Below, one piece after another: positions 9,316 through 17,015 of a stretch of DNA of 64,000 bases. The stretch comes from Ochrobactrum chromiisoli. GTDB taxonomy: Bacteria > Pseudomonadota > Alphaproteobacteria > Rhizobiales > Rhizobiaceae. The notes under the pieces are model-generated. The model was not told where the DNA came from. It made no database searches and saw nothing but the letters and a program-made list of their open reading frames with translations. Location: positions 186,001 through 250,000 of the forward strand of contig NZ_JAPHAV010000003.1 in NCBI RefSeq assembly GCF_026241335.1. The letters are read 5' to 3'. A program made the translations under genes and the position numbers. How positions within the stretch are numbered: position 1 is the first letter of the stretch; every line of letters begins with the position of its first letter.

Positions 9316-10500
9316 ATGTCGCGTGCCGCATTTAACTGGGAAGATCCGTTTCTGCTTGATGAGCAGCTGACCGAAGACGAGCGGATGATCCGCGACTCGG
9401 CGCAGGCTTTTGCAAGCGATGTTCTACTGCCACGCATTGAAAAAGCCTATCTGGATGAAACGACCGATCCGGACCTGTTCCGCCTTATGGGGCAGGCTGG
9501 TCTTCTTGGCGTAACGCTTCCCGAAGAATACGGCGCAGCCAATGCCGGTTATGTTTCCTATGGTCTGGTGGCGCGTGAAGTCGAGCGCATCGATTCCGGC
9601 TATCGTTCGATGATGAGTGTTCAGTCGTCGCTCGTCATGTATCCGATCTATGCTTATGGCTCAGATGAGCAGCGTAAGAAATATCTGCCGGGTCTGGTTT
9701 CCGGCGAATTGATCGGCTGCTTTGGTCTCACTGAGCCTGATGCGGGTTCCGATCCTGCGGGCATGAAAACTCGCGCCGACAAGATCGATGGCGGCTATCG
9801 CATCAGCGGTTCCAAAATGTGGATTTCCAATTCGCCGATTGCTGACGTGTTCGTAGTCTGGGCCAAGTCAACAGCGCACGACGGTGCGATCCGTGGCTTT
9901 GTGCTTGAAAAGGGCATGAAGGGTCTTTCTGCGCCGAAGATTGGCGGCAAGCTTTCGCTGCGCGCTTCGATCACTGGCGAAATCGTCATGGATGGCGTGG
10001 AAGTATCGGAAGATGCATTGCTGCCGAATGTGTCAGGCCTCAAGGGTCCGTTCGGCTGTCTCAACCGTGCGCGCTATGGCATTTCATGGGGTGTGCTGGG
10101 TGCGGCAGAGGATTGCTGGTTCCGCGCCCGTCAGTATGGTCTTGATCGCAAACAGTTCGACAAGCCGCTGGCTGGCACGCAGCTTTATCAGAAGAAGCTC
10201 GCCGATATGCAGACTGAAATCACGCTTGGCTTGCAGGCCTCTTTACGCGTTGGTCGTCTGTTTGACGAAGGCAAAATGGCGCCTGAAATGATTTCTATCG
10301 TCAAGCGCAACAATTGCGGCAAGGCGCTCGATATTGCACGGCAGGCGCGTGACATGCATGGCGGCAACGGTATTCAGATCGAGTATCACGTCATGCGCCA
10401 CGCGCAAAATCTTGAAACCGTCAACACCTATGAAGGCACGCATGATGTTCATGCGCTGATTCTCGGGCGTGCGCAGACCGGCATTCAGGCCTTTTTCTGA
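9316..10500 (+). CDS. gcdH: Glutaryl-CoA dehydrogenase
   Basis: Acyl-CoA dehydrogenase-family flavoprotein that oxidises and decarboxylates glutaryl-CoA to crotonyl-CoA. The protein has 394 aa. FAD-binding and substrate motifs include [16 protein letters not shown] and [19 protein letters not shown]. The C-terminal [20 protein letters not shown] carries the catalytic Glu in the arrangement typical of GCDH rather than general acyl-CoA dehydrogenases. A GAGGAG-type ribosome site precedes the ATG. The family III CoA-transferase follows 21 bp later and the LysR regulator is divergent, giving a self-contained glutarate module. Confidence 0.93.
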   Translation: MSRAAFNWEDPFLLDEQLTEDERMIRDSAQAFASDVLLPRIEKAYLDETTDPDLFRLMGQAGLLGVTLPEEYGAANAGYVSYGLVAREVERIDSGYRSMMSVQSSLVMYPIYAYGSDEQRKKYLPGLVSGELIGCFGLTEPDAGSDPAGMKTRADKIDGGYRISGSKMWISNSPIADVFVVWAKSTAHDGAIRGFVLEKGMKGLSAPKIGGKLSLRASITGEIVMDGVEVSEDALLPNVSGLKGPFGCLNRARYGISWGVLGAAEDCWFRARQYGLDRKQFDKPLAGTQLYQKKLADMQTEITLGLQASLRVGRLFDEGKMAPEMISIVKRNNCGKALDIARQARDMHGGNGIQIEYHVMRHAQNLETVNTYEGTHDVHALILGRAQTGIQAFF

Positions 10501-10521
10501 TCACCGGAAAGGTTTTGAGAA

Positions 10522-11646
10522 ATGCAGAATACACCGCTTGCGGGTCTGAAAGTCATTGAGCTGGCCCGCATTCTGGCCGGTCCATGGGTCGGACAGACAC
10601 TGTCCGACCTCGGTGCGGATGTTATTAAGGTCGAAAGCCCTGAAGGTGACGATACCCGCACATGGGGGCCGCCCTTTATCGAGGTTGAAGGCGAAAAGTC
10701 GGCCGCCTATTTCCACGCCTGCAATCGTGGCAAACAGTCGATCATCGCTGATTTTCGCACCGAAGAGGGCAGGGCACTTGTGCGTAAGCTCGTTGCCGAT
10801 GCTGATGTGGTGATTGAGAATTTCAAGCTCGGCGGTCTTGATAAATACGGTCTCGATTATGAAAGCCTGAAAGCGATCAATCCACGCCTGATCTATTGCT
10901 CAATCACGGGGTTTGGCCACACCGGGCCTTATGCAGAGCGTGCGGGTTATGATTTCATGATCCAGGGCATGGGCGGTATCATGGACCTGACCGGTGAGCC
11001 GGACGGGCAACCGCAGAAGATTGGTGTGGCTTTCGCAGACATCTTTACGGGGCTTTATAGTGTCATCGCTATCCAGTCGGCGCTCATCATGCGTGAGCGC
11101 ACGGGCAGGGGCCAGCATATCGATATGGCGCTGTTTGATTGTATGACAGCGGTTCTTGCCAATCAGGGCATGAACTATCTGGCATCCGGCATTTCGCCCA
11201 AGCGTATGGGTAATGCGCATCCCAATATCGCGCCTTATCAAACGCTGCCTGTATCGGATGGCTATTTCATTATCGCCTGCGGCAATGATGGTCAGTTTGC
11301 AAAGCTGACGGCTCTGCTTGGAGTTGGCGAACTGGCGAGTGATTCCCGATTTGTCACCAATTCGCTGCGCGTTGCCAATCGCGATGCTCTGACGGCTTTG
11401 TTGGAAGAGCGTACGAAGCAATGGCTACGGGATGATCTTCTGTCAGCGCTTGCCAAAACAGGTGTGCCCGCCGGGCCGATCAACACGGTTGAGGATGTGT
11501 TTTCCGACCCGCAATTTATCGCGCGTCAGATGAGAATCGATCCAGATGGTATCCCGGGGCTGCGCACGCCGATCCGATTCTCGGATGCTGAGTTAAAACT
11601 CGACAGACGTTCGCCGAAACTGGGCGAACATAGCGATAATTTATAA
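10522..11646 (+). CDS. CaiB/BaiF family III CoA-transferase, probable succinyl-CoA:glutarate CoA-transferase
   Basis: 374 aa. The N-terminal LAGLKVIELARILAGPWVGQ and ADVIKVESPEGDDTR are diagnostic of family III CoA-transferases. The nucleophilic Asp lies in GQHIDMALFDCMTAV (about residue 195). Because it sits directly downstream of gcdH it most likely makes glutaryl-CoA from free glutarate with succinyl-CoA as donor, as GcdG/SUGCT proteins do. The substrate is inferred from context and not from a residue signature. A terminator follows immediately. Confidence 0.88.
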   Translation: MQNTPLAGLKVIELARILAGPWVGQTLSDLGADVIKVESPEGDDTRTWGPPFIEVEGEKSAAYFHACNRGKQSIIADFRTEEGRALVRKLVADADVVIENFKLGGLDKYGLDYESLKAINPRLIYCSITGFGHTGPYAERAGYDFMIQGMGGIMDLTGEPDGQPQKIGVAFADIFTGLYSVIAIQSALIMRERTGRGQHIDMALFDCMTAVLANQGMNYLASGISPKRMGNAHPNIAPYQTLPVSDGYFIIACGNDGQFAKLTALLGVGELASDSRFVTNSLRVANRDALTALLEERTKQWLRDDLLSALAKTGVPAGPINTVEDVFSDPQFIARQMRIDPDGIPGLRTPIRFSDAELKLDRRSPKLGEHSDNL

Positions 11647-11650
11647 GAAA

Positions 11651-11677
11651 AGCCCGCTTCAAGCGGGCTTTTCATTT
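11651..11677. terminator. Bidirectional terminator after the gcdH operon
   Basis: AGCCCGC (11651-11657) pairs with GCGGGCT (11663-11669) around a TTCAA loop. It has TTTTCATTTT on the right and GAAAA on the left. It can serve the gcdH operon and, from the other side, the minus-strand tRNA-Leu. Confidence 0.85.
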
Positions 11678-11739
11678 TGTCTTTGAAGATAAATCGTTGC
11701 TGCCAATCAGGCGCAAATCAAATTTTCTCAGGAAGAGAG

Positions 11740-11824
11740 TGGTGCGGTCGAGAAGACTCGAACTTCCACGGGTTGCCCCACAGCGACCTCAACGCTGCGC
11801 GTCTACCAATTCCGCCACGACCGC
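11740..11824 (-). tRNA. tRNA-Leu (anticodon GAG), copy 1, CCA encoded
   Basis: Read on the minus strand, the acceptor arm GCGGTCG pairs with CGACCGC and is followed by an encoded CCA. The D arm contains GAATTGGTAGACGC. The anticodon stem CAGCG/CGCTG encloses TTGAGGT, giving anticodon GAG. There is a long variable arm, as expected for Leu, and the T loop is GTTCGAGTC. It is identical in length (85 nt) and sequence to the second copy about 300 bp away. Confidence 0.95.
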
Positions 11825-11861
11825 ACTGTGTGGTAGAAGCTGAACACTGTCAGCGAGAGGG

Positions 11862-11890
11862 CATTTAGCAAATCAGTTTCGACTGCACAA
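11862..11890 (-). promoter_or_regulatory. Promoter of tRNA-Leu copy 1
   Basis: On the minus strand TTGTGC (11885-11890) and TAAATG (11862-11867) are separated by exactly 17 bases. The same boxes at the same spacing precede copy 2. Conservation of both boxes and the spacing, while the spacer sequence differs, supports a functional promoter. Confidence 0.65.
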
Positions 11891-12041
11891 GGCTATTCTT
11901 TCAGTTGAGCACAATTGATTGAATTTATTTTGTGATGCGCTTAAACGCTTGATTTTAAAATGCAAAGAACTCAGCTTAATCTGGTGGTTAACCAGATCGC
12001 GGAGCGACATTTTCAATGTAAATGATAATTCTGAAAGAGAA

Positions 12042-12126
12042 TGGTGCGGTCGAGAAGACTCGAACTTCCACGGGTTGCCCCACAGCGACCTCAACGCTGC
12101 GCGTCTACCAATTCCGCCACGACCGC
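12042..12126 (-). tRNA. tRNA-Leu (anticodon GAG), copy 2, CCA encoded
   Basis: The sequence is identical to the copy at 11740-11824: same acceptor stem, GAG anticodon, long variable arm and encoded CCA. Two adjacent genes for the same isoacceptor probably arose by local duplication and raise the dosage of the CUC/CUU decoder. Confidence 0.95.
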
Positions 12127-12159
12127 ACGTGGTAGAAGCTGAACTTGTCAGCGAGGAGG

Positions 12160-12188
12160 CATCTAGCAAATCGATCCGACAGGCACAA
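12160..12188 (-). promoter_or_regulatory. Promoter of tRNA-Leu copy 2
   Basis: Minus-strand TTGTGC (12183-12188), a 17-base spacer and TAGATG (12160-12165) match the copy 1 promoter. Confidence 0.65.
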
Positions 12189-12244
12189 GCCTATTCTTGA
12201 ACTTCGCCCAATCTTTTTGAAAATAATAGAAAAATAATGAGTTA

Positions 12245-13189
12245 TCAGCCGCTGATCCCCTGAAGGCGCTTAATGTCTTCCAGTCTTTTGACGGTTTCTG
12301 CATAGCCGATGTCGATTGCCTCAGATGCGCGGTGGAAATCTGCGAGGCCGATTTGTGCAACGGTCGGCATCAGCGACACATCCGGTGGATCGCCAGCCAT
12401 ACGCGCGCGTGAAATGCGGTCCTGAATGATGTTGAAAGCTTCCATCATCACACCCGTTATACCGAGGCGGTTTTCTTTGCCGCCTTGTATGGCTTCGGTG
12501 AGATTTTCGCGCTGCGACTGTGCATGTTTGATGACGGCTGCACGTCCGAACTGATCGTAATGAAGGTTCACAGCGAGAACCAAGCGTTGTTCATAGGCGC
12601 GGCATACGGAGACTGGAACCGGGTTGACCAGCGCGCCATCGACCAGCACACGCTCCTGCCAGCGGACAGGCTCGAACACGCCGGGCAGTGCAAAGGAAGC
12701 GCGCATGGCTTCGACTAAAGGGCCATTTGAAAGCCAGATTTCATGGCCGGTGTGCAATTCGGTGCAAACAGCCACGAAGGGGCGGTCAAGCTCCTCAAGG
12801 CGCAAGCCATCGAGATGCTCACGCATACGATTGTCAAGCTTCATGCCACCGAACAGACCACTACCGCGAAATGTGATGTCGAGAAGATTGAACATCCGCC
12901 GCCGCGTGAGACTGCGCGCAAATTCTTCCAGTTGATCGAGCTTTCCGGCGAGATAGCATCCGCCGACCAATGCGCCGATTGAGGTGCCGGCAATCATTTC
13001 AATCTCGATCCCAGCCTCATCAAGTGCGCGCAGCACGCCAATATGCGCCCATCCACGCGCGGCACCGCCGCCCAGAGCAAGGGCAATGCGGCGCGGCTGA
13101 TGTCGCACCTGTGGCTGATTGATGATTTCTTCTTCAGGCGTCAGGGCTTGTGGATTGGCAGCCCTGCGCCTTTGACCCCATGCACGCAT
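12245..13189 (-). CDS. Patatin-like phospholipase (RssA/NTE family)
   Basis: 314 aa serine hydrolase of the patatin family. The oxyanion-hole motif LALGGGAARGWAHIGVLRAL (about residue 36) is followed by the nucleophile elbow GTSIG (about residue 69), and the catalytic Asp lies in VDGALVNPVPV (about residue 190). There is no signal peptide, so it probably acts on lipids at the cytoplasmic face. The gene lies 121 bp downstream of hisI on the same strand and could be read through from the folE-hisI transcript, but an own promoter in the gap is equally possible. The substrate is unknown. Confidence 0.9.
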   Translation of the reverse strand: MRAWGQRRRAANPQALTPEEEIINQPQVRHQPRRIALALGGGAARGWAHIGVLRALDEAGIEIEMIAGTSIGALVGGCYLAGKLDQLEEFARSLTRRRMFNLLDITFRGSGLFGGMKLDNRMREHLDGLRLEELDRPFVAVCTELHTGHEIWLSNGPLVEAMRASFALPGVFEPVRWQERVLVDGALVNPVPVSVCRAYEQRLVLAVNLHYDQFGRAAVIKHAQSQRENLTEAIQGGKENRLGITGVMMEAFNIIQDRISRARMAGDPPDVSLMPTVAQIGLADFHRASEAIDIGYAETVKRLEDIKRLQGISG

Positions 13190-13310
13190 ATCGATTAAGC
13201 ACCTCTTGTTTTGATGATATTACCAAAACACGGTATCGAAACAATAAATGCTGCGATTTGAAGGCCAAGAAAAAACTTAGAGCGACCTTTGTATGCTCAA
13301 CAGCAGCCCG

Positions 13311-13736
13311 TTAGTGCTGGTGGTCGCAGGAGCCATTCAGTGACAGGCTGACCTGACCATTTTCGGACTGCACCTGACGATAAAAGCAGGAGCGCCGACC
13401 GGTGTGGCAGGTTGGGCCATCGCCTGCGACGCGAACCTTGAGCCACAGAGCATCCTGATCGCAATCGGTGCGCAGTTCGATCACGCTTTGCAGGTTGCCG
13501 GATGTCTCGCCCTTTTTCCAAAGCGTGTTGCGGGAGCGCGACCAATAATGCGCAATCCCGGTTTCAAGCGTCAGGCGCAGCGCTTCTTCATTCATATGTG
13601 CGACCATGAGCAATTCACCATCATGCGCATCCGTCACGACGGCTGTGATGAGGCCGGAAGCGTCGAAGCGCGGCATGAAAACCGCACCTTCTTCAATCGC
13701 CTTCTTGTCGGAAGGTTGGGCAGGGAAAAAGCTCAT
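13311..13736 (-). CDS. hisI: Phosphoribosyl-AMP cyclohydrolase HisI
   Basis: Third step of histidine biosynthesis: opens the purine ring of phosphoribosyl-AMP. The 141 aa protein is a single-domain HisI, not fused to HisE. Metal-binding motifs are visible: DCDQD (Mg-binding Asp residues, about residue 92) and [10 protein letters not shown] (zinc Cys residues, about residue 110). HWSRS-type substrate contacts appear as [19 protein letters not shown]. It starts 22 bp downstream of folE and is probably co-transcribed with it, which would place a histidine gene downstream of the folate riboswitch. Confidence 0.95.
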   Translation of the reverse strand: MSFFPAQPSDKKAIEEGAVFMPRFDASGLITAVVTDAHDGELLMVAHMNEEALRLTLETGIAHYWSRSRNTLWKKGETSGNLQSVIELRTDCDQDALWLKVRVAGDGPTCHTGRRSCFYRQVQSENGQVSLSLNGSCDHQH

Positions 13737-13758
13737 TGTTGCGCCTGATAAATTGGTT

Positions 13759-14379
13759 TTACTTGCGGATAAGGCTCATGAAGCGGACCTGTTCGTTCAC
13801 TTCTTCCTTAAAAGTGCCGGTAAAGGTGGTGGTGATCGTGCTTGAACCCTGCTTACGGATGCCGCGCATCGCCATGCACATATGTTCCGCGTCGATCATG
13901 ACTGCAACGCCGCGTGGCTTGAGAATACGCTGAATGCTATCAGCGATCTGCGCGGTAATGCTTTCCTGCGTTTGCAGGCGACGGGCAAAAATATCAACAA
14001 CGCGTGCAATCTTGGACAGGCCAAGCACCTTGCCATCAGGCAGATAGGCGACATGCGCCTTGCCGATAATTGGCACCATATGGTGTTCGCAATGCGAGAA
14101 GAAGGAAATGTCCTTCACCAACACCATATCGTTATAACCCGAGACTTCCTCAAAAGTCGTGCCCAGCACATCTTCCGGGCTCTCATCATAGCCACCAAAA
14201 AGTTCGCTATAGGATTTTGCAACACGCATGGGCGTATCGAGAAGCCCTTCACGGTCGGGATTGTCGCCGGCCCAGCGAAGAAGGGTTCGCACAGCAGCTT
14301 CTGCTTCGGCCTGTGTTGGCTTTGGCGATTCTTTGGAAACAATGGGTTCGTTATCGATCGGAAGGATGCGAGCGTCCAT
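13759..14379 (-). CDS. folE: GTP cyclohydrolase I FolE
   Basis: Converts GTP to 7,8-dihydroneopterin triphosphate, the entry to folate (and, in some bacteria, queuosine precursor) synthesis. 206 aa. Zinc ligands are visible in [12 protein letters not shown] (Cys and His, about residue 113) and in EHMCMAMRG (second Cys, about residue 183). The ATG is preceded by GGAG with a 7-base spacer. That ribosome site is embedded in the 3' strand of a THF-II-type riboswitch, so translation is likely shut off when tetrahydrofolate is abundant. hisI follows 22 bp downstream. Confidence 0.96.
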   Translation of the reverse strand: MDARILPIDNEPIVSKESPKPTQAEAEAAVRTLLRWAGDNPDREGLLDTPMRVAKSYSELFGGYDESPEDVLGTTFEEVSGYNDMVLVKDISFFSHCEHHMVPIIGKAHVAYLPDGKVLGLSKIARVVDIFARRLQTQESITAQIADSIQRILKPRGVAVMIDAEHMCMAMRGIRKQGSSTITTTFTGTFKEEVNEQVRFMSLIRK

Positions 14380-14381
14380 TC

Positions 14382-14432
14382 GTATTCTCCAGTAGTCTCC
14401 TTCACGGAGGAGACGAGTTAAACGGACAATAC
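14382..14432 (-). promoter_or_regulatory. THF-II (folE motif) riboswitch in the folE leader
   Basis: Read on the minus strand: GUAUU (14432-14428) pairs with AAUAC (14386-14382), and UCCG (14426-14423) with UGGA (14391-14388). The conserved internal loop UUUAACUC faces UAC. GUCUCCU (14414-14408) pairs with AGGAGAC (14401-14395) around a 6-base loop. This is the layout of the alphaproteobacterial folE RNA, known as the tetrahydrofolate-II riboswitch. The folE Shine-Dalgarno GGAG (14390-14387) is paired in the lower helix, so ligand binding should hide it. The identification is from recalled consensus and not from a covariance search. Confidence 0.88.
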
Positions 14433-14637
14433 AGCGATGCGTCTTGCGAACGTGCGATGTATTGATCCGGCAACACCAAGCTGCCGGACGGATATTTGTG
14501 CGACTTCATAACCATGCGATAATCTGACCATGGCGCAGCTGCGCACTGCCTATTATATAGACAGGAAAATGCAACTTCAAACCGTTACCGGACGACAATT
14601 TTGCATTTTTATCCGGTAAGGCGGAAGGTTCATCTCA

Positions 14638-15078
14638 ATGATAGACGATGTATATAACAAACGTATCCTTGAATTTGCAGGGAACATTGAACGACTGGGA
14701 CGCATTGCGGAGCCTGATGCCGTGGCGACTGTTCATTCAAAATTGTGCGGTTCGACAGTGACTGTTTATCTCAAGATGGCGGATGGGGTGGTTACGGACT
14801 TTGCACATGAGGTGAAGGCTTGCGCTTTGGGGCAGGCGTCATCCTCAGTTATGGCGCGCAATGTGGTCGGTTGCACGGCGCAGGAATTGCGCGTTGCGCG
14901 CGATTCTATGTACAAGATGCTCAAGGAAAATGGTCCTGCACCTGACGGTCGTTTTGAAGATCTGAAATATTTTGAACCGGTGCGAGACTACAAAGCCCGT
15001 CATGCTTCAACGCTTTTGACATTTGATGCAGTTGTCGACTGCATCCGTCAAATCGAGGAAAAGGTGCAGGCCGCCTGA
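14638..15078 (+). CDS. IscU/NifU-like iron-sulfur cluster assembly scaffold
   Basis: 146 aa. The three Cys of the NifU-N/IscU fold are visible: SKLCGSTVTVYLK (about residue 37), VKACALGQASSS (about residue 60) and VVGCTAQELR or VVDCIRQIEE further along. The protein probably holds nascent Fe-S clusters, but it belongs to the shorter alphaproteobacterial subgroup whose role next to YidD is not defined. GGAAGG lies about 9 bases before the ATG. Its stop overlaps the yidD start in TGATG, so translation of the two is coupled. It is divergent from folE. Confidence 0.85.
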   Translation: MIDDVYNKRILEFAGNIERLGRIAEPDAVATVHSKLCGSTVTVYLKMADGVVTDFAHEVKACALGQASSSVMARNVVGCTAQELRVARDSMYKMLKENGPAPDGRFEDLKYFEPVRDYKARHASTLLTFDAVVDCIRQIEEKVQAA

Positions 15079-15449
15079 TGTGCAATTGCGGGAAAGATCA
15101 TCCGGCCAAGGCTGCGATCAATAAGAAGCGACAAACCCGCAATTTTACCGATCCTTGGCGCAAAACACCGGGCAGGGTGCTGGGGACGGGTTTGATCAGA
15201 CTTTACCAGCTCACGCTTTCATCCTTTATCGGCAATTCCTGCCGCCATATGCCGACCTGTTCAGAATATACCTACGAATCTGTTGCTCGTTACGGATTGT
15301 GGAACGGCAGCTGGATGGGGCTTTTTCGTATCATGCGCTGTGGTCCCATGGGGACTCACGGTTTTGACCCTGTGCCAAGAGAACTTTCAGACGAATTTCG
15401 GTGGTATTTGCCCTGGCGATTCTGGCGAGTTTCATCACCCAGGCGCTGA
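15078..15449 (+). CDS. yidD: Membrane protein insertion efficiency factor YidD
   Basis: 123 aa with the full YidD signature: LIRLYQLTLSSFIGNSCRHM, PTCSEYTYESVARYG (about residue 63) and MRCGPMGTHGFDPVP (about residue 92). YidD assists YidC-dependent insertion of membrane proteins at the inner membrane. The N terminus carries about 30 extra basic residues with a CNCGKDHP start, longer than in E. coli. Start codon overlap with the upstream scaffold gene (TGATG) indicates coupled translation. Confidence 0.93.
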   Translation: MCNCGKDHPAKAAINKKRQTRNFTDPWRKTPGRVLGTGLIRLYQLTLSSFIGNSCRHMPTCSEYTYESVARYGLWNGSWMGLFRIMRCGPMGTHGFDPVPRELSDEFRWYLPWRFWRVSSPRR

Positions 15450-15605
15450 AAAACTGTTAAAAATTGTTGATTTATTGTGTGTTGCTCAGAATTCGTTAAT
15501 GATAAATCGGTTTTATCAGGAAATGCAAATCAAGTTGAGCAAGCGTCTTTTTCACGCCGCAATTCGACTTCATTTGCAATGAGTTTTCTCTTCTTGTGAG
15601 CCATC

Positions 15606-16823
15606 ATGCATAAATTATCGTCACGCATCTCCCGGCTGATTGCAGGTGTTGCGCTTGGTGCCAGCATCTTCTGTGCAACCAACGCTATGGCCAATGTTTC
15701 ATGGGTTGTGTTTGATGCCGATAGTGGCGTGATTCTTGGGCAGGATGGCTCAACCGTACAACATGCGCCTGCATCGCTTGCCAAGATGATGACCCTTTAT
15801 CTGGCTTTTGAGGCCTTGAAGACCGGTCGGATTCATTGGGACGATCAGATGCCGATTTCTAAAAATGCGGCGGCAAAAGTCAGAATGAAACTCTGGCTCA
15901 AGGCAGGTGAAACCATTTCGGTTCGCGATGCGATCAGCGGTATGATTGTCGTATCTGCCAATGATGCAGCCACTGTCATGGGCGAATATCTGGGTGGTTC
16001 AGAAGCCTCTTTTGGTCGCCTGATGACGCAGAGAGCCCGAAATCTCGGCATGAAGAGTACCTATTTCGTCAATCCATCGGGTTTGACCGGAAAGATGACG
16101 CAATTGACGACTGCACGCGATATGGCTGTGCTTGGCATGTCGCTGCGCCGTGATTTTCCAAATGAGTATGCGTTGTTTTCCCAGCGTTCCTTCGCTTACA
16201 AAGGACGTCCGTTCAACGGTCACAACAATCTGATGTATCGCTATCAGGGCGTTGATGGCATCAAGACCGGATATACGGATGTTTCGGGCTATAATCTCGT
16301 TTCCTCCGCGATCATCAATGACAAGCATCTCGTTGGCGTTGTGCTTGGTGCTGGCTCCTCGCGCGAGCGTGATGATCGCATGGCAAAGCTGCTGACACGT
16401 TTTGGCAAGGAGGACGCCGGAACCGGCGTCGACGAAATCGTGACTGCTTCGGTTCAGACACCTTTGCCCATTATCTCGCCGCTTATGCCTGAAAAGCCAA
16501 AAGCCGATGTGATTGCCGATACGATTGACGACAATAGGATCGAGCAGGGTGATGGCGGCTTTTTGGTGAAAGCTGCGATGTCTGCATGGCGTGTTCAGGT
16601 TGGAGCGACCCCATCGCGTTCAGGTGCTGATGCGTTGCAGGCAAAATATCTGCCGGTGGTGAGCCGTCTGGTTCCGGGTACAAAAGGCGAGATTTCGCCA
16701 TCGACGCGCGGTCGCAAGGTCTATCGTGTGCGCTTCACGGGCTTCAAAGATTCAGATGCAGCGCAAAAGACCTGCGTACAGCTTCAGCAGCAGGGTGTTC
16801 CCTGCCTTGCCATTCGCAACTGA
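15606..16823 (+). CDS. Secreted D-alanyl-D-alanine carboxypeptidase with SPOR domain
   Basis: 405 aa low-molecular-weight penicillin-binding protein that trims the terminal D-Ala of peptidoglycan stem peptides in the periplasm. An N-terminal signal peptide (to about residue 30, ending CATNAMA) is followed by the three penicillin-binding motifs SLAKM (about residue 59), SAND (about residue 118) and KTGYTD (about residue 221). The last 80 residues, from WRVQVGATPSRSGADAL, form a SPOR domain that would target the enzyme to denuded glycan at division or growth sites. The upstream 156 bp contain AT-rich promoter-like sequence with no clear consensus. Confidence 0.93.
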   Translation: MHKLSSRISRLIAGVALGASIFCATNAMANVSWVVFDADSGVILGQDGSTVQHAPASLAKMMTLYLAFEALKTGRIHWDDQMPISKNAAAKVRMKLWLKAGETISVRDAISGMIVVSANDAATVMGEYLGGSEASFGRLMTQRARNLGMKSTYFVNPSGLTGKMTQLTTARDMAVLGMSLRRDFPNEYALFSQRSFAYKGRPFNGHNNLMYRYQGVDGIKTGYTDVSGYNLVSSAIINDKHLVGVVLGAGSSRERDDRMAKLLTRFGKEDAGTGVDEIVTASVQTPLPIISPLMPEKPKADVIADTIDDNRIEQGDGGFLVKAAMSAWRVQVGATPSRSGADALQAKYLPVVSRLVPGTKGEISPSTRGRKVYRVRFTGFKDSDAAQKTCVQLQQQGVPCLAIRN

Positions 16824-17015
16824 TTTTCTTTAGTCGTCGGAATTCTGATCGCGCTGTGATGCAGTTTGCCACGGCGCTTTTCCTTTACGTGCTGATCAAA
16901 AGAGATTAATAGCCAGTCTTCATTCAAGATTACATAGGCGCGGCTCTGTTACAGAGAGCGCCTTTCGTGAGTAAACCACCCGCAATCGTTGGCGGGACTG
17001 GATAAGGAGAATATG

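Larger units (their letters stand above)
11733..11898. repeat. Duplicated tRNA-Leu transcription unit, left copy
   Basis: This block (a short 3' flank, the tRNA, the leader and the promoter) matches 12034-12198 closely. The tRNA itself is identical and the flanks have small differences, for example GAGAGGGCATTTAGC against GAGGAGGCATCTAGC. A segmental tandem duplication with divergence limited to non-functional bases is the simplest reading. Confidence 0.8.
12034..12198. repeat. Duplicated tRNA-Leu transcription unit, right copy
   Basis: This is the second member of the duplication, with similarity running from the A-rich 3' flank of the tRNA to a shared CTATTCTT upstream of the promoter. The unique spacer between the copies contains the inverted repeat ATCTGGT/ACCAGAT near 11980, which may be a weak terminator for this tRNA. 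Confidence 0.8.

Noticed and set aside
11677-11868. Short plus-strand ORFs running through both tRNA-Leu copies (also 11919-12200)
   Set aside because: They are the antisense of the tRNA genes; the shared peptide comes from the duplication, not from a protein.
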